A DNA stretch of 64,000 nucleotides from Boesenbergia rotunda (Eukaryota; Streptophyta; Magnoliopsida; Zingiberales; Zingiberaceae), in NCBI GenBank assembly GCA_024364735.1, contig JAGFNQ010006416.1, forward strand, positions 186,091 to 250,090, in the 5' to 3' direction. The notes below the pieces were generated by a model. It saw only the letters and a list, made by a program, of their open reading frames with translations. It did no database searches and was not told where the DNA came from. Positions within the stretch are counted from its first letter, which is position 1. Each line of letters begins with the position of its first letter. Positions 24,301 to 35,018 of the stretch are shown here, piece after piece. A program made the translations under genes and the position numbers.

Positions 24301-24638
24301 TCCTATGCTTCCGCTGTATGTTTTGAACATGTATGCACGTTCTGTTTGAAGGTATTGTACTTTTGAGTCCTATGTTGGACTTCGTTCGGTTTTGGCTTTG
24401 TTCCTGCCCCCTGGCAGCTCAGGTGAGTTCGGATTTGGTTTTTCGATAGTTATAACCATATAACTGTTGTTTTTGCATATATCTGAGGCCTGAGGCCCTT
24501 TAAACTGCGTGGTTGTGCTATATATATATTGTATACAGGTTATATTATCTGTGTGTATGTGTAAATTGTCCGCCGGACAGGGGAGGTGCTGTCCGATTTT
24601 ATATTGGGTCAGCGGCTCTTGGGTCTCGGGGCGTGACA
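21378..24638 (+). repeat. Solo-LTR-like copy C; right end truncates the MORC gene
   Basis: It starts TGTAAAATACGTC and ends TCGGGGCGTGACA. A TATA-like stretch near 21640-21650 (CCTTTATATATTTC) is followed by a GC-rich leader with several GCC/CGC runs. A ~169-bp direct duplication lies inside (units starting near 23601 and 23770, core GCATGCTGACCCACGCGGAC). Flanks CTTTT and TATGC do not match, so no target duplication is visible. No PBS follows the right end. Confidence 0.6.
23601..23885. repeat. Tandem duplication (~169 bp) inside LTR copy C
   Basis: Two consecutive copies contain CCCACGCGGACGTTGTGGAC, CACCCACGCGGACATTATGG and the motif TAGGGGGTGACACATGTCAT. They differ by few substitutions. 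Shorter sub-repeats (CCCACGCGGAC...TGGAC...CCTGACTGGG) occur twice in each unit. Confidence 0.75.
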
Positions 24639-24921
24639 TATGCAATTGCATCCGCACCCAAATGTACCAGTTTCTAGTAAGAACACGAAAACTGTAGAAT
24701 TTATGAAACCTTTATTTGAATAGAGAGAGAAAATAAAAAATCAAGATTATACGCATACTAGAAAGAATAATAAGACTCAAATCTAAAAGACCAAGCTTTT
24801 CTGCATCTACACAACAATTACATGTCATGAATCTCTGAAACAGACTTCAATATCCAAAAACTAGAAACAATTAACAATTCTTTAAAAGAGGATGAGTAAG
24901 ATGTTAAGTAGAAATTTTCAC
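24639..24921 (-). other. Remnant of MORC intron 6
   Basis: It begins with the donor GTGAAA (minus strand, 24921) and runs to the LTR boundary at 24638. No downstream MORC exon could be found by translating all minus frames. Confidence 0.6.
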
Positions 24922-25785
24922 CTTCCTTTCTTGGAACGGCTAAATATAATTACATCTGCCCCAAGCCGCATGGTACTTGTCTTGAAACCATTTCCATCTT
25001 GAGTTAAATTTATGTATCATTATCAGTCATAAAAGAAATAAGCAAAACAGAAGCACAAGTACAAAATGCATGTACATTGGCCAATCGAGAGTCCTGACTG
25101 TTTATCTGAAAAACCAAAGCTAACACACCGACGCAAAGATTCTGGATCCATTCCTCCTCCGTCATCTTGCTCAGCATACACAACTTGTCATTATCATTAC
25201 CAACTTGAAGAAAAAGTTCATAAGCATGTAAGCACAACTGACACATCATGTTCAATTACCTTGAATAAGCAAAGCTTGACTTCCATCACGTGAATTTATG
25301 AATTTGTCTATCGTAACTAATGTCGCTCCATTTTGTACCTATAGGTTGAGAATGTCAGATCAATAGTTCATGTTGGAGCAAAAGGTGATATAGCTCACCC
25401 CAAGTGGCCTAGTATCGCCGGAAAAAATTCATGTTGGTATAACTGAGAATTGCATGATAAACATTGTAAAGTTTAAAAGATAGGTTATTTCAAAATCTCA
25501 GAAAAAAGGAGAAAAAAATAAAGCTAGTAAATATTGAGTATGGGCAGATAGCAAGTAGATAGGTTTCAATAAGAACATACCTCATCAACTGCATTGTCAA
25601 GTAATTCTGCAATAGCTGCAACAAATTAATTAAAAAGATAGAACAGTCAACAGTCTCTAGAAACTAATAAAACCAAAAAAAACAAGCTTATATTTAAATA
25701 TAACACATACCACCAAAAGCCCATTTGTGTGAAGTTGCATTTGAATGGAGGAATTTTGGATGGATGCGGAGGCGATTTCTACCAT

Positions 25786-27288
25786 CTGCTCAAGTAGAAA
25801 AACGAATCACAGATAATGCAAGCTTGCTTTTGTAAACCAACCAGCATCATATAATAATGGGAAACAACAGTACAATTTAAACCCTTATCTGCCATATCAA
25901 ATTGCTGAAAACGTAACAAAAAGGAAAGTCTCATCACAAAGATACAAAAAAAAAAGCTCAAAATAGCATCAACTTTTGAGGTCATGGTCTGATGTCTAGC
26001 CTATGCTGCCCAAAAAAGATGACGTTGATACAAGAAGATGCTAAACATACTGATATACAGTTCAGTAACTTCCCCAGGCAGATCACAAGTTCCTTATGTC
26101 TGCTGCTCCATGACGGAGAAAGTAACTGGCTCTACCACTAATGGCAACAGAAATAGAGGAGGAACATTGAAGTTATCTTTTCCACTCAGCTACAAGGACA
26201 AGGGCATTCTAACCAGCATGGGGAAAAAGGGGAATTGGAAGGAAGAGGTGAAGGAAGAAGGGGAAGAGGAAGGGCATAATAAGAAGAGAGAGGAGGCAAG
26301 ATGAAGAGAAGCAGGAGATTATTGGAAAAGAAGAAGAGGGAAGATTAGGTCACAGCCCAATCAACTTGTTTCAACATCCTACTTGTGGCAACACGTCCAC
26401 ATTGGCATGTTCTCAATCTGGCCAGACACCCAACTCCAGACTAGACTGACATCAATCCTTCCAAGGTTTAATATTTATTCAAGTGACAATTTCGATATTA
26501 GTCTCACAATTAGCATCTGGACCCAAGTCTAGTATTTGCATGCTTTGGCATGGGTTGGAGCATGGCATTCTTCGGAAAACAATACTTCCTTGTGGTTGGA
26601 CTTAAGTACATTATTTAATGTTGACAATATGACTAAAGTTAGAGCTATTTTAGGAGTTGATATTGCTTATTTAATGTGCAGGTAGTGACAATCTCGAGAA
26701 TGTATGGGCAGGTCATGAAGTTGGCAATTGATGATCAAGTGATGCCAATAAACAATGAGTCTAGCACTAGCAATAATGTGCTTGTTCACTTCTCTTGTAG
26801 ATGAACTGTGTACTATTGATAGTCTAACCAATTCAGTGAACAAGACTAAGGATAAGAACCAATACCAAGAAAGTTAAAAATACTTAAGACCTGAGTTAGT
26901 TCACCTCCATGTGAAAACGAATCATTAATCTTGTGTTGAAGGTTAAGGTTGAAAATGGAACCTAAAATTGCAAGTGAGAGGGTTGAAGAAAGCCTTAAAA
27001 ATTCGATAGCACGAAATACTTTGACATCATAGGAAGCCAATGGATGAATTATAGCAATATAGTATACGAAATCAAAACAAAAGAAAAACCTTCATCCGCC
27101 CCAATTGTTAAAGGTCAACCAAACTCAAAGAATAATTCAAATGCACCCTCTAAAAATGTCATTAAGAAAGCAAATAAGGTAGCTAGTAAATGCATCTCTG
27201 AGGAATACCTAGTTAACCCAATTGAGCTCATCTTATTGGTAACCTTGGCAAGGTTTATTGTTACCAGCTTTTATAGCTAATCGAGAGG
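25786..27288. other. Left part of MORC intron 1; no gene seen
   Basis: It holds a purine-rich low-complexity block (26218-26340, GGAAGAGG-type) and otherwise unassigned sequence. The short open frames here have no recognisable domain. Confidence 0.5.
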
Positions 27289-27660
27289 TTGAGATCTCTT
27301 ATTGATAACCTTGACAAGCTTTCAAGTACTCATTCATTGATGTACTTATTCATTCATTTTATAAATTGTTTGCCTTTCAAAATCTTAGGGTTCAAGAGTC
27401 CAATGAAAACACTCTTAACATTTTATCCAACCATGCACACTATATGTAATATTGTCACTTGCATATTTAAGTTATTACTCAACTCAAAAATGGAACAAGT
27501 GTTATCATCCTTCATTAAAGAAGTTATATGTCTTGGTGGACATTACTTTGAACGAACAAACATCTTGCTTTAATACACGATATTTTCAGAGAGAGAATTT
27601 CATACTAGAGGATAAGGGTATTTCTTTCTCGACTTGTCATTACTTTCGTAATCAGTATCT
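27289..27660 (+). pseudogene. Ty1/copia integrase-end fragment in MORC intron 1
   Basis: Plus-strand translation gives INCLPFKILGFKSPMKTLL, then in another frame KCYHPSLKKLYVLVDITLNE. These correspond to the copia blocks 'INRLPS..LG.KSP' and 'GYKCYHPSSKKFYVS.DVTF.E' at the integrase C-terminus. It is out of frame and abuts a poly-T run at ~27660. Confidence 0.65.
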
Positions 27661-27905
27661 TTTTTTTTAGTTGGCCTATCCAGTTTAACTAATCCGAGGA
27701 TAACTTGTCCGGCTCCACGAAAGTTTCCCACCGGCCACCAAGAAAAATCAGGAAGTCAATAGGCAATCTATCAGCCCAGTGTTCTTAGATCCACCGCCTA
27801 TTAAGGAAAATTCATCTTTCAATTCGCTGAAGCGGGGACTCGAGCCTTAGATGCATGGGAAACTGAGAAAGTGCCCTGTGGCTACACCATTGCCCTGGGA
27901 GTACA
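27660..27905 (-). mobile_element. SINE-like element, minus strand, in MORC intron 1
   Basis: On the minus strand a B box GGCTCGAGTCCCC (27834-27846) lies near the 5' end. The body has GGTGGCCGGTGGGAAACTTT and GGAGCCGGACAAGTTATCC, a 3' end like that of several plant tRNA-derived SINEs, and a terminal A run (T run at 27660-27670 on the plus strand). No clear target duplication was found. Confidence 0.55.
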
Positions 27906-28266
27906 TACCCTTAATGTCTTTGAAAATGTGAGACTGGACAAGAGATACTAAAGAAGATACCAAGGAAGATGGTTGTTCTGAACTAATGCAAGTCTAAAAA
28001 TCTAACTAGGTCTATTTAGAGTTTTACCAAGTATCTCTATGACTTTCATCATGTACTCGTGTGCTCAATTTATATCCCAACATTTAGCTCCATATAACAT
28101 AGAAGGTTTATCTACCATTTTGTAATGTAAGACTTCTCTTTAAACTTTAGAGGTATTTTATAATCACAAAAAACACCTAACACTCTCCTTCATTTCAACA
28201 ATCCTTTGTATCCTATGTAAAACATCTACATCAACCCTCCATTCTCAAGCACACCTGATCGAACAA
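27906..28266. other. Unassigned intronic sequence in MORC intron 1
   Basis: No open frame or element end is recognised between the SINE and the copia remnant. Confidence 0.4.
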
Positions 28267-31041
28267 ATCTCAGGCCCACCTGATCGAACAATCCCATATT
28301 GACGACAGCTCAATCCATGATGGATTCAACAGTGTAGAAATTGAGAAACTTCGAGAATTGTTGGGTTCTCTTGATAAACCATCTGCAACTCTCTCAGATA
28401 TCCCCTCGCTCTCTTCTTGTATGAATACCTCAAACATTTTGTTTGATAACTCATGGATTATAGATTCCGATGCCACAGACCACATGAATCCAAATTCTCA
28501 AATTTTTCACACTTATAACCCCGCCCCAAGTAACAGGAAAATTATAGTAGCCAACGGATCTTTAGCTATTGTTGTTGGTTTTGGAAATGTTTATCTTACC
28601 CCTAGCCTTATCCTCAAAAATGTGCTCCAAGTACCAAAACTATTTACCAACCTTACTTCTATTCAAAACTTCACTACTGAACTTCACTATCATGCAATTT
28701 TTTCCCCTTATTGTGTTTTCCAAGATCAAGACTCGGGGAGGAGGATTGGACTTGCTAAGGAACATAGTGGTCTTTACTACCTTGAATCCACTAAGAAGAA
28801 TAATGTGTCTTTGTCCTTTCACACCTCTTCCAATAAAGATAATATTTGGTTGCATTACAAACGTCTTGGTCATCATTCTTTAACAATTTTAAAGGTCATG
28901 TCTCCTCAACTTTTACAAGGATTGGATGTTTCTGAATTTCAATATGATGTTTGCAAATTGGCAAAACATTCTCATGTATCTTTTCCTATTAGCAACAAAA
29001 GAAGTTCTACTCCCTTTCATTTAATTCATAGTGATATGGGGTCCTAATATTCCGAATATTTTTGGGGTTTGATGGTTTATCTCCTTAATTGATGATTGCA
29101 CTTGAGTTACATGGGTGTTTCTCCTTGAACAAAAATCTGATGTCAACATTATTATTTCTAATTTTCATTCAATGATTCAAAATCAATTTGGAGTGAAAAT
29201 CAAAAGCATTAGAACCGATAACACTAGATATTACTTAAACCAAACTTTGTTCTCCTATTTCCAATCCGAGGGGATTACTCATAATTCGTCTTGTATCTAT
29301 ATACCCCAACAGAATGGAATAGTAGAAAAGAAAAATGGGCATTTACTCAACACTACTCGTGCTATTCTTTTCCACAACAATGTCCCTAAAATCCTATTGG
29401 GGAGAGGCTATCCTTGATACCACATACATGATAAACAGACTTCCCTCACGTGTCCTAGATAGCAAGAGTTTCATGCAACTCCTCAATAATTTTTTTCCTC
29501 ATTTCCGAACCACTAATGGACTTACTCCTAGGATATTTGGGTGTATTGCTTTTGTCTATGGTCTACTTCGAGGTAAACTAGACCCTCATGTCATCAAATG
29601 TGTCTTCCTTGGATATTCATCCACTTAAAAAGGGTATAAGTGTTATTACCCTTCATCTTAAAAGTTTTACATCTCAGCTGATGTTACCTTCTTTGAACAT
29701 ACCGCGTTCTTCTCCAAGTCCTATCCTCAGGGGGAAATTTCAGTAACAATAGATAGCACTTGTGAGTCATTTGAACCCATTAACGCTCTTGATCTTCCTC
29801 TTACTCAAGTTCGTATCGAATCACCTTCTATTCCTATTCCATCTAGTGACTCTCCTCAAAGTGTCCCTTGTGATACTCCAAGTAACCCTTTAGTGTATTC
29901 AAGGAGAAAGGTTGCTCCAAAAGTGATACAAGTCCAAGAACCTCAACCACAAACCTCCGACCCTGATGCTGGGATCATTGTAAGTTCTGACCTACCTTTA
30001 CAATCTACTGAATCACTTACTGACCTAACAGATAGCCTTGACCTTCCCATTGTGGTTAAAAAAGGTACTAGAGAATGCACCAAACACCCTCATTATCCTC
30101 TATCTCACTATCTATCTTAAACATCTATCACCAGCCCACAAAAGGTTCATTGTGAGTCTAAATACCATGACTATTCCCAATACTATTTCTGAGGCACTGT
30201 CAAAATGGGAATGGAGGGATGTCATGAGGGAGAAAACGGATGCATTAGAAAAGAATAAGACATGGGAGGTTGTTGAGAAGCCAAAGGGGAAGAACATTGT
30301 TGATTATAAGTGGAAAGAAGATCAACTAAAGGATATTGTACTTGCCTTGGTGATAATTTGGTGACATGGAGGAGCAAGAAGCAAAATGTAATGGCAAGAT
30401 AATTTGCAGTATCAAAATTTAGAGCCATTGCTCAAGGATTATGTGAACTACTCTGGTTGAAGATTATTCTGGATGATTTGAAAATCAAATGGGAAGACCC
30501 CATGAAATTCTATTGTGACAATAAGTCAGCTATAAATATTGCTCACAATCTATTCAACATGATAGGACTAAGCATATTGAAATTGATAGACATTTCAACA
30601 AGAAAAAATTAGAAGAAGGATTAGTGTGCATGTCATATGTCCCGGTAGAATTACAATTGGCAGATGTGTTAACAAAGGGACTGAACAACTCTAGATTTCA
30701 TGATCTTATAATCATGCTGGAAATGGAAAATATCTATTCCTCAGTTTGAGGGGGAGTGTCAAACAGCTGTGAAATCTGTTCACAACCTATACAGATTCAA
30801 CAGCTGTGAAATCTCTCAGATTTCACAACTTGTATAGTTGTGTCAAACAGCTGTGAAATCTGTTCACAGCTTATAACAAAGTAAGAAATCAAGGGACTTA
30901 ATTAGAAAGATTAATTTCTTATATACAGAATAATTAGTTTCCTATTCTCTATTCTATTGTAATTTTGTATATAATAGGTATTCCCATTCTGAATGAGAAA
31001 TTTTTTTCGAGAGATATCAATTTTTCTCCGCAGTTTTCACA
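28267..31041 (+). mobile_element. Ty1/copia element remnant with internal RT deletion, in MORC intron 1
   Basis: Plus strand, antisense to MORC. It has a protease block WIIDSDATDHM (the catalytic DSG is DSD) and a gag-pre-integrase block WLHYKRLGHHSL (28358-29047). Integrase fragments follow (29115-29417, SCIYIPQQNGIVEKKNGHLL; 29417-29628, MINRLPSRVL and FLGYSS). The RT start lies at 30121-30320 (KWEWRDVMREKTDALEKNKT). At about 30320 the frame jumps straight into the RNase H tail (LVTWRSKKQN, FYCDNKSAINIAHN), so most of RT is deleted. PPT TTTGAGGGGGAG (30745-30756) and a 3' LTR follow. The 5' LTR and gag are missing. Confidence 0.85.
30757..31041 (+). repeat. 3' LTR of the intronic copia element (285 bp)
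   Basis: It begins TGTCAAACAGCTGTG directly after the PPT and ends TTTTCACA. The first ~45 bp recur at 30841, an 84-bp internal duplication, and the CAGCTGTGAAATCT core occurs a third time in between. Confidence 0.7.
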
Positions 31042-31679
31042 GTTATCAATTTAGGATTCCATGAATTTGACAAGTTTTAGTTAATACAATTTCAAACAAT
31101 ATTAATTCAAAACTTTAATACAAGACTTTTTTGTTCATAAATAAAGATTCAATTTATTTAAATAAAAACTCTAATTATCTCAATCAAAACTCTAATTCTC
31201 CCGATAAAAACTTTATTCAAACAAACTAAAGACTTTTACCTAGTTTTAAAATATATAAAAAATTTAAAGTTCAAATAAATCAAAAAAATTAACAATATAG
31301 GCAAGTTAGAACAATCATAAATTGAATTAAAATTATTGACTATATTATTAACCGCAATTGTCGAGTTGTGAAGGTTAATAAAAATATTCTAGATATAAAA
31401 GGAAGTAACAGAGAAACATCAACAATAAAGGTCGAGTAAGTAAGAAAAATTAGCTATGAAGGTTAGTAAAAGAGAACAAAAAAAATGGCAATAAAGACCA
31501 AGCAACAAAAAAAAAATCCACTAAAAAAGCAAAAGGGAAAAATCTAGCTATGAAAGGTAGTAAAAGAAAAATATGACAATGAAGGCTGAGAAAAATAGAA
31601 AATCCAGCTAATCCAACTATAAATTTAAATTCCAAACTAAGCTAAGTGCACTCTCATCAATTAACAAAATAATGTCTTA

Positions 31680-32290
31680 AAATAACTAGTAAGAGCTTTA
31701 TCTTGAATGTGATTGGGTAGTTCATCTAACTTTAATGTGAAAGGAAAATGACTCGGACCTTATCCTTCAAGCAAATGTATAATTGGAGAAAATTTATATG
31801 TCACTTAGACCCCAATGCAACTCTAGCACTAATAAATCAGATTATCACATACCTTTATCCCAATGATATAATTACTAAATATTCCTTTCAAATAATCTAC
31901 GTACAACAATATATAGTTATGCCAAGCCCCTCTATAAAACTTGATTTATATTTTTGAGTGACAAACTTAGCATGGTAGATATAAAGCTCTAGCTTAAGGA
32001 TGTATCTATCTAAAATACAATTAGATAGCTCATCTAATGCAAATGTAAAAGAGATGATGACTTAAAGCTAACCCTTAACCTAAAACTACAATCACATGAA
32101 AATCCACAAGGACTATTATTGTTACAAGTATCTTTTATTTTATCAGAATGATTAATAGGTATTACTTTCTATCAACATACTAAAAATAAGTCCGCATTTT
32201 GGCTAAGCCACTCCATGAAGCTTGACTATGTTTTTGAGTGACAAACGTACCATGGCAGATATGGTACTCCAGCTTGAGGGGGTTCCGAAA
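31680..32290. repeat. Two diverged ~300-bp direct repeats in MORC intron 1
   Basis: Copies near 31680-31985 and 31986-32290. The best-conserved parts are GGTAGTTCATCTAA / AGATAGCTCATCTAA at the start and TTTTTGAGTGACAAAC followed by CATGGTAGATAT / CATGGCAGATAT at the end. The second ends AGCTTGAGGGGG, like a copia polypurine tract, so these may be remnants of a retroelement end. A (GT)n run follows at 32346-32364. Confidence 0.45.
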
Positions 32291-33030
32291 GTAAATGAGT
32301 TAGTTGTATTGATAGTGTACCACAGACTGTGGACTTGAAAATTATGAGTGTGTGTGTGTGTGTATAAACCTACATTTCAACTACATGTAAAAGCAAGTTA
32401 CTCAAAAGAAATAGCAAGAAGATCACTGTTAACAATTACCGGCCAGAAAACAATTATTAGAACATCACAAGAATCCTTGGAGAGCAATTTTTAAATCACA
32501 AACAATAATAGGTAAAAGATTACTTTCAGATGTGGAAGATATAGCATGTCCAACTTCATAGTCGCCAGATTTCCAGAATTGTCGACATAGAGGAACAGGA
32601 GAAGATGGTGAGGTAAAATTCAGAGAAATCATATTAGGTGAAGGACCCCCTTGATCTGTTACACTGGAACCACTAGTAGAACTTCTGCTTTCCTCAAATT
32701 CTTGCTTTAAAGAGACACCTCTATGAAGTGACTGATCATTTCCTGTGGAACATCCACTTTCACCATAACTAATTTGTAAAGGAAAAATAGGTTTAACATC
32801 TCCAAAATCTGTTTGCTCAGATTCCTCATCACTGGACAAGTCAATGAAGTTTGTATAGTTCATCCTGACGACTGCAGTTGCAACAGACATCAAATGAGCA
32901 TACACCAAGAAAATATATCCGCCAAAGACTTAACAGGAAAAAAAAACATGTAGGTTACGTAGGACAAACAAAGAAACCCGGAATTCTTTGATTCACAGGA
33001 AACAACAAGAAAAAAGCAGATCACTGAATA

Positions 33031-33185
33031 AAGGAAAATCAGACCAATTGCTGTGCAAGAGAGAAGTGGAAAGAAGCCTCAGGAGCTCCACCCCACGATA
33101 ATAGTCAGCTAGAGCCAAGTCATCATAAGTGAAAAGGACCTTGTCAACCACCTGCAGAGGAGCAGCGAAGCATTTAGCTTAAAAA
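33031..33185 (-). other. Candidate upstream exon (5' UTR or other gene) ahead of MORC
   Basis: On the minus strand an acceptor CTCTGCAG precedes an open stretch with protein-like composition (VVDKVLFTYDDLALADYYRG, then VELLRLLSTSLL). A donor A|GTGATC near 33034 would join in phase to the exon at 32871. I do not recognise the protein segment. Because MORC proteins usually begin near SSDEE, this may be an untranslated leader exon or part of an unrelated broken gene. Confidence 0.35.
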
Positions 33186-33189
33186 TTTT

Positions 33190-34037
33190 GCACAGTGCAT
33201 CAACTCAGTGGCCAAAAATGGAGCTACATCAAACAAGTCAGGCAGCTGACTACCTGACCCTAGTTAAATTTTAGATGGAGATTTATATAGGTCATTCATC
33301 AAGGCTTTTGAATATGTTGTACTAATGTATTTCACACCAGAAATCATACAAATATTGATAATTCTAAAATATGTGAATATCTTTTTGGGGAAGATATGAT
33401 AAAAAAATCAAGGATTTTATCTTTTATATATTTAAGATTTATAAAAGCATCATGCACCCATTCAGAAAATATTCTAGCACTATCTCTGCCTTTGATTGCA
33501 AGAGTGGCTATGATTAAATAAGCTACCTTTGGCCTAATGGACTGTCCAATCCACTATCCTAACCCACATGAAACTGAAGCCCAAGCCCTGCAAAACAGTT
33601 ATAAAAAATTAACAAAAAAGCAAAAGAACAACATGAAAGTGTGAATCACCTTGGAGAATCTCTCTACAAAATGTGTCATAAATAAACCTTATCGTGTAGA
33701 TATTATAATTTATAATTATCCTTTCTTGTCCAAACCTAACAAAGTTAGTAGCTCAAAACTCCCTAAGTTTGTATATAATTGTTGGTCCAAAAACTCCCTA
33801 AGTTAGAAGCTCAAAATTCCCCAGGATGTCGCACAACCGGTGGTCGCATGACATCTCTGACCCAACAATCAAGGGTCAATTCCTAAGAATTGACGAGTTG
33901 CATGCTCTACCCCACCATGCGCTTATCTGTGCACCTCCATATCCATGGGGAAGGCCCTATGAGGGTCTACCTGTTTGATAAACAGTCAATAATTATATTG
34001 CCAAGGAGCTAGAAATCTTGTTCCAATTGATTCGAGG
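33190..34037. other. Non-coding region upstream of MORC; nothing firm
   Basis: AT-rich sequence with short repeated phrases (AAAACTCCCTAAGTT twice near 33760 and 33790). No gene recognised. Confidence 0.4.
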
Positions 34038-34045
34038 CTTCTCAG

Positions 34046-34556
34046 CTGGCCTGTGCAATCGGTTCAAACCGAACCGACCAAACTTCTTTCGAACCAACCG
34101 AACCGAACTTTCCAAAAAACTGAACCGACCAAACCGATAAAACATCGATTAATTCGGTTTTCGACCGAAATAATCGAATTTTCGGTTCGATTTGATTTGG
34201 TTCCAGTTTGATTTGGTTTGATTCCAATTTGGTTTGGTTGAACTCATAATATCGATTTGGTTTGTTCCGGTTTGATTTGTTTCAACTCATAATATCAATT
34301 TGGTTTGATTTCGGTTTAGTTCGACTTGATTTAGTTCCTATTTGGTTCGGTTCTGATTTGGTTCGGTTCAATTCAAAATATCTATTTAATCGGTTTAGCG
34401 AATTTTGATTTTCAAAATCGAAACAGAACCAATTAAACCGATATTACCGATATTTTCGAAAAAAAAAACCGAACTTTCAAGTTAACCGATCCAAACTTTT
34501 AAGTTCGGTTGATTCGGTCGGTTAATTCGATTTAACCGAATTTTTGCTCACCCCTA
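34046..34556. mobile_element. hAT-like non-autonomous element 1 (511 bp)
   Basis: It is flanked by a perfect 8-bp duplication CTTCTCAG (34038-34045 and 34557-34564). The right end, inverted, reads TAGGGGTGAGCAA and the left CTGGCCTGTGCAA; these match at 8 of 13 positions without gaps. The inside is dense in AACCGAAC / GGTTCGGTT repeats on both arms, so much of the element can fold back on itself. Ac-type hAT ends (TAGGGATGAAA) and 8-bp duplications are the family signature. Confidence 0.75.
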
Positions 34557-35018
34557 CTTCTCAGCCTCAAGTCAACTAGATTGAACCTCCAGCAAAGTGA
34601 TGTTCAAACATAAATATTATATTTAGTGGACTTCACTCAATCAATTGAATTGACATTTTTCCAGTTGGATGAATCAAATAATTGATCCCTCTTTTACTAC
34701 ATATACATCACATAAGTGTATGCAAAGTTCCAACCAAGATCAACCTAAATCACAAACTACACCTTCGTACCTATTGTTTCAAGGTTAAAAGCATCAACCC
34801 AAGTTAAATCAAATCGATGATCCTCTTTTACTAGGTTCACCTCATAAGGCATTTTCTATGTTTGCATTTAATAATGCGCATATCAGTACTAATACAGGTC
34901 AAACATAACTTAAACCCTTTGTCAAAAACAAATGGTCGCAAATGATCGCTTGTGGACATCATTCACCAACAATATCCCCTTTTTGTGTTCGATAAGGCAT
35001 GAGTTCCAATATCACAAG

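Larger units (their letters stand above)
24922..32863 (-). pseudogene. MORC: MORC-family GHKL ATPase gene, 5' part in six exons, 3' part missing
   Basis: Minus-strand exons: 32863-32524, 25785-25711, 25615-25581, 25338-25260, 25165-25076 and 24997-24922. All introns are GT-AG and phases 1,1,0,1,1,2 agree, giving 231 codons plus two bases. The protein opens with FIDLSSDEE, like other plant MORCs, and has CRQFWKSGDYEVG (residues 93-105). The GHKL ATP-binding core follows: HPKFLHSNATSHKWAFGA, motif I ELLDNAVDE (142-150), VTIDKFINSRDGSQALLIQ, motif II DDGGGMDPESL (177-187) and motif III YGNGFKTSTMRLGADV (207-222). MORC ATPases act with RNA-directed DNA methylation factors to silence transposons. 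The rest of the GHKL/S5 fold and the coiled coil are absent: the gene meets a solo-LTR at 24638 and is not resumed on the far side. No stop or frameshift interrupts the six exons. Start choice rests on the SSDEE context and an upstream acceptor at 32872. Confidence 0.85.
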
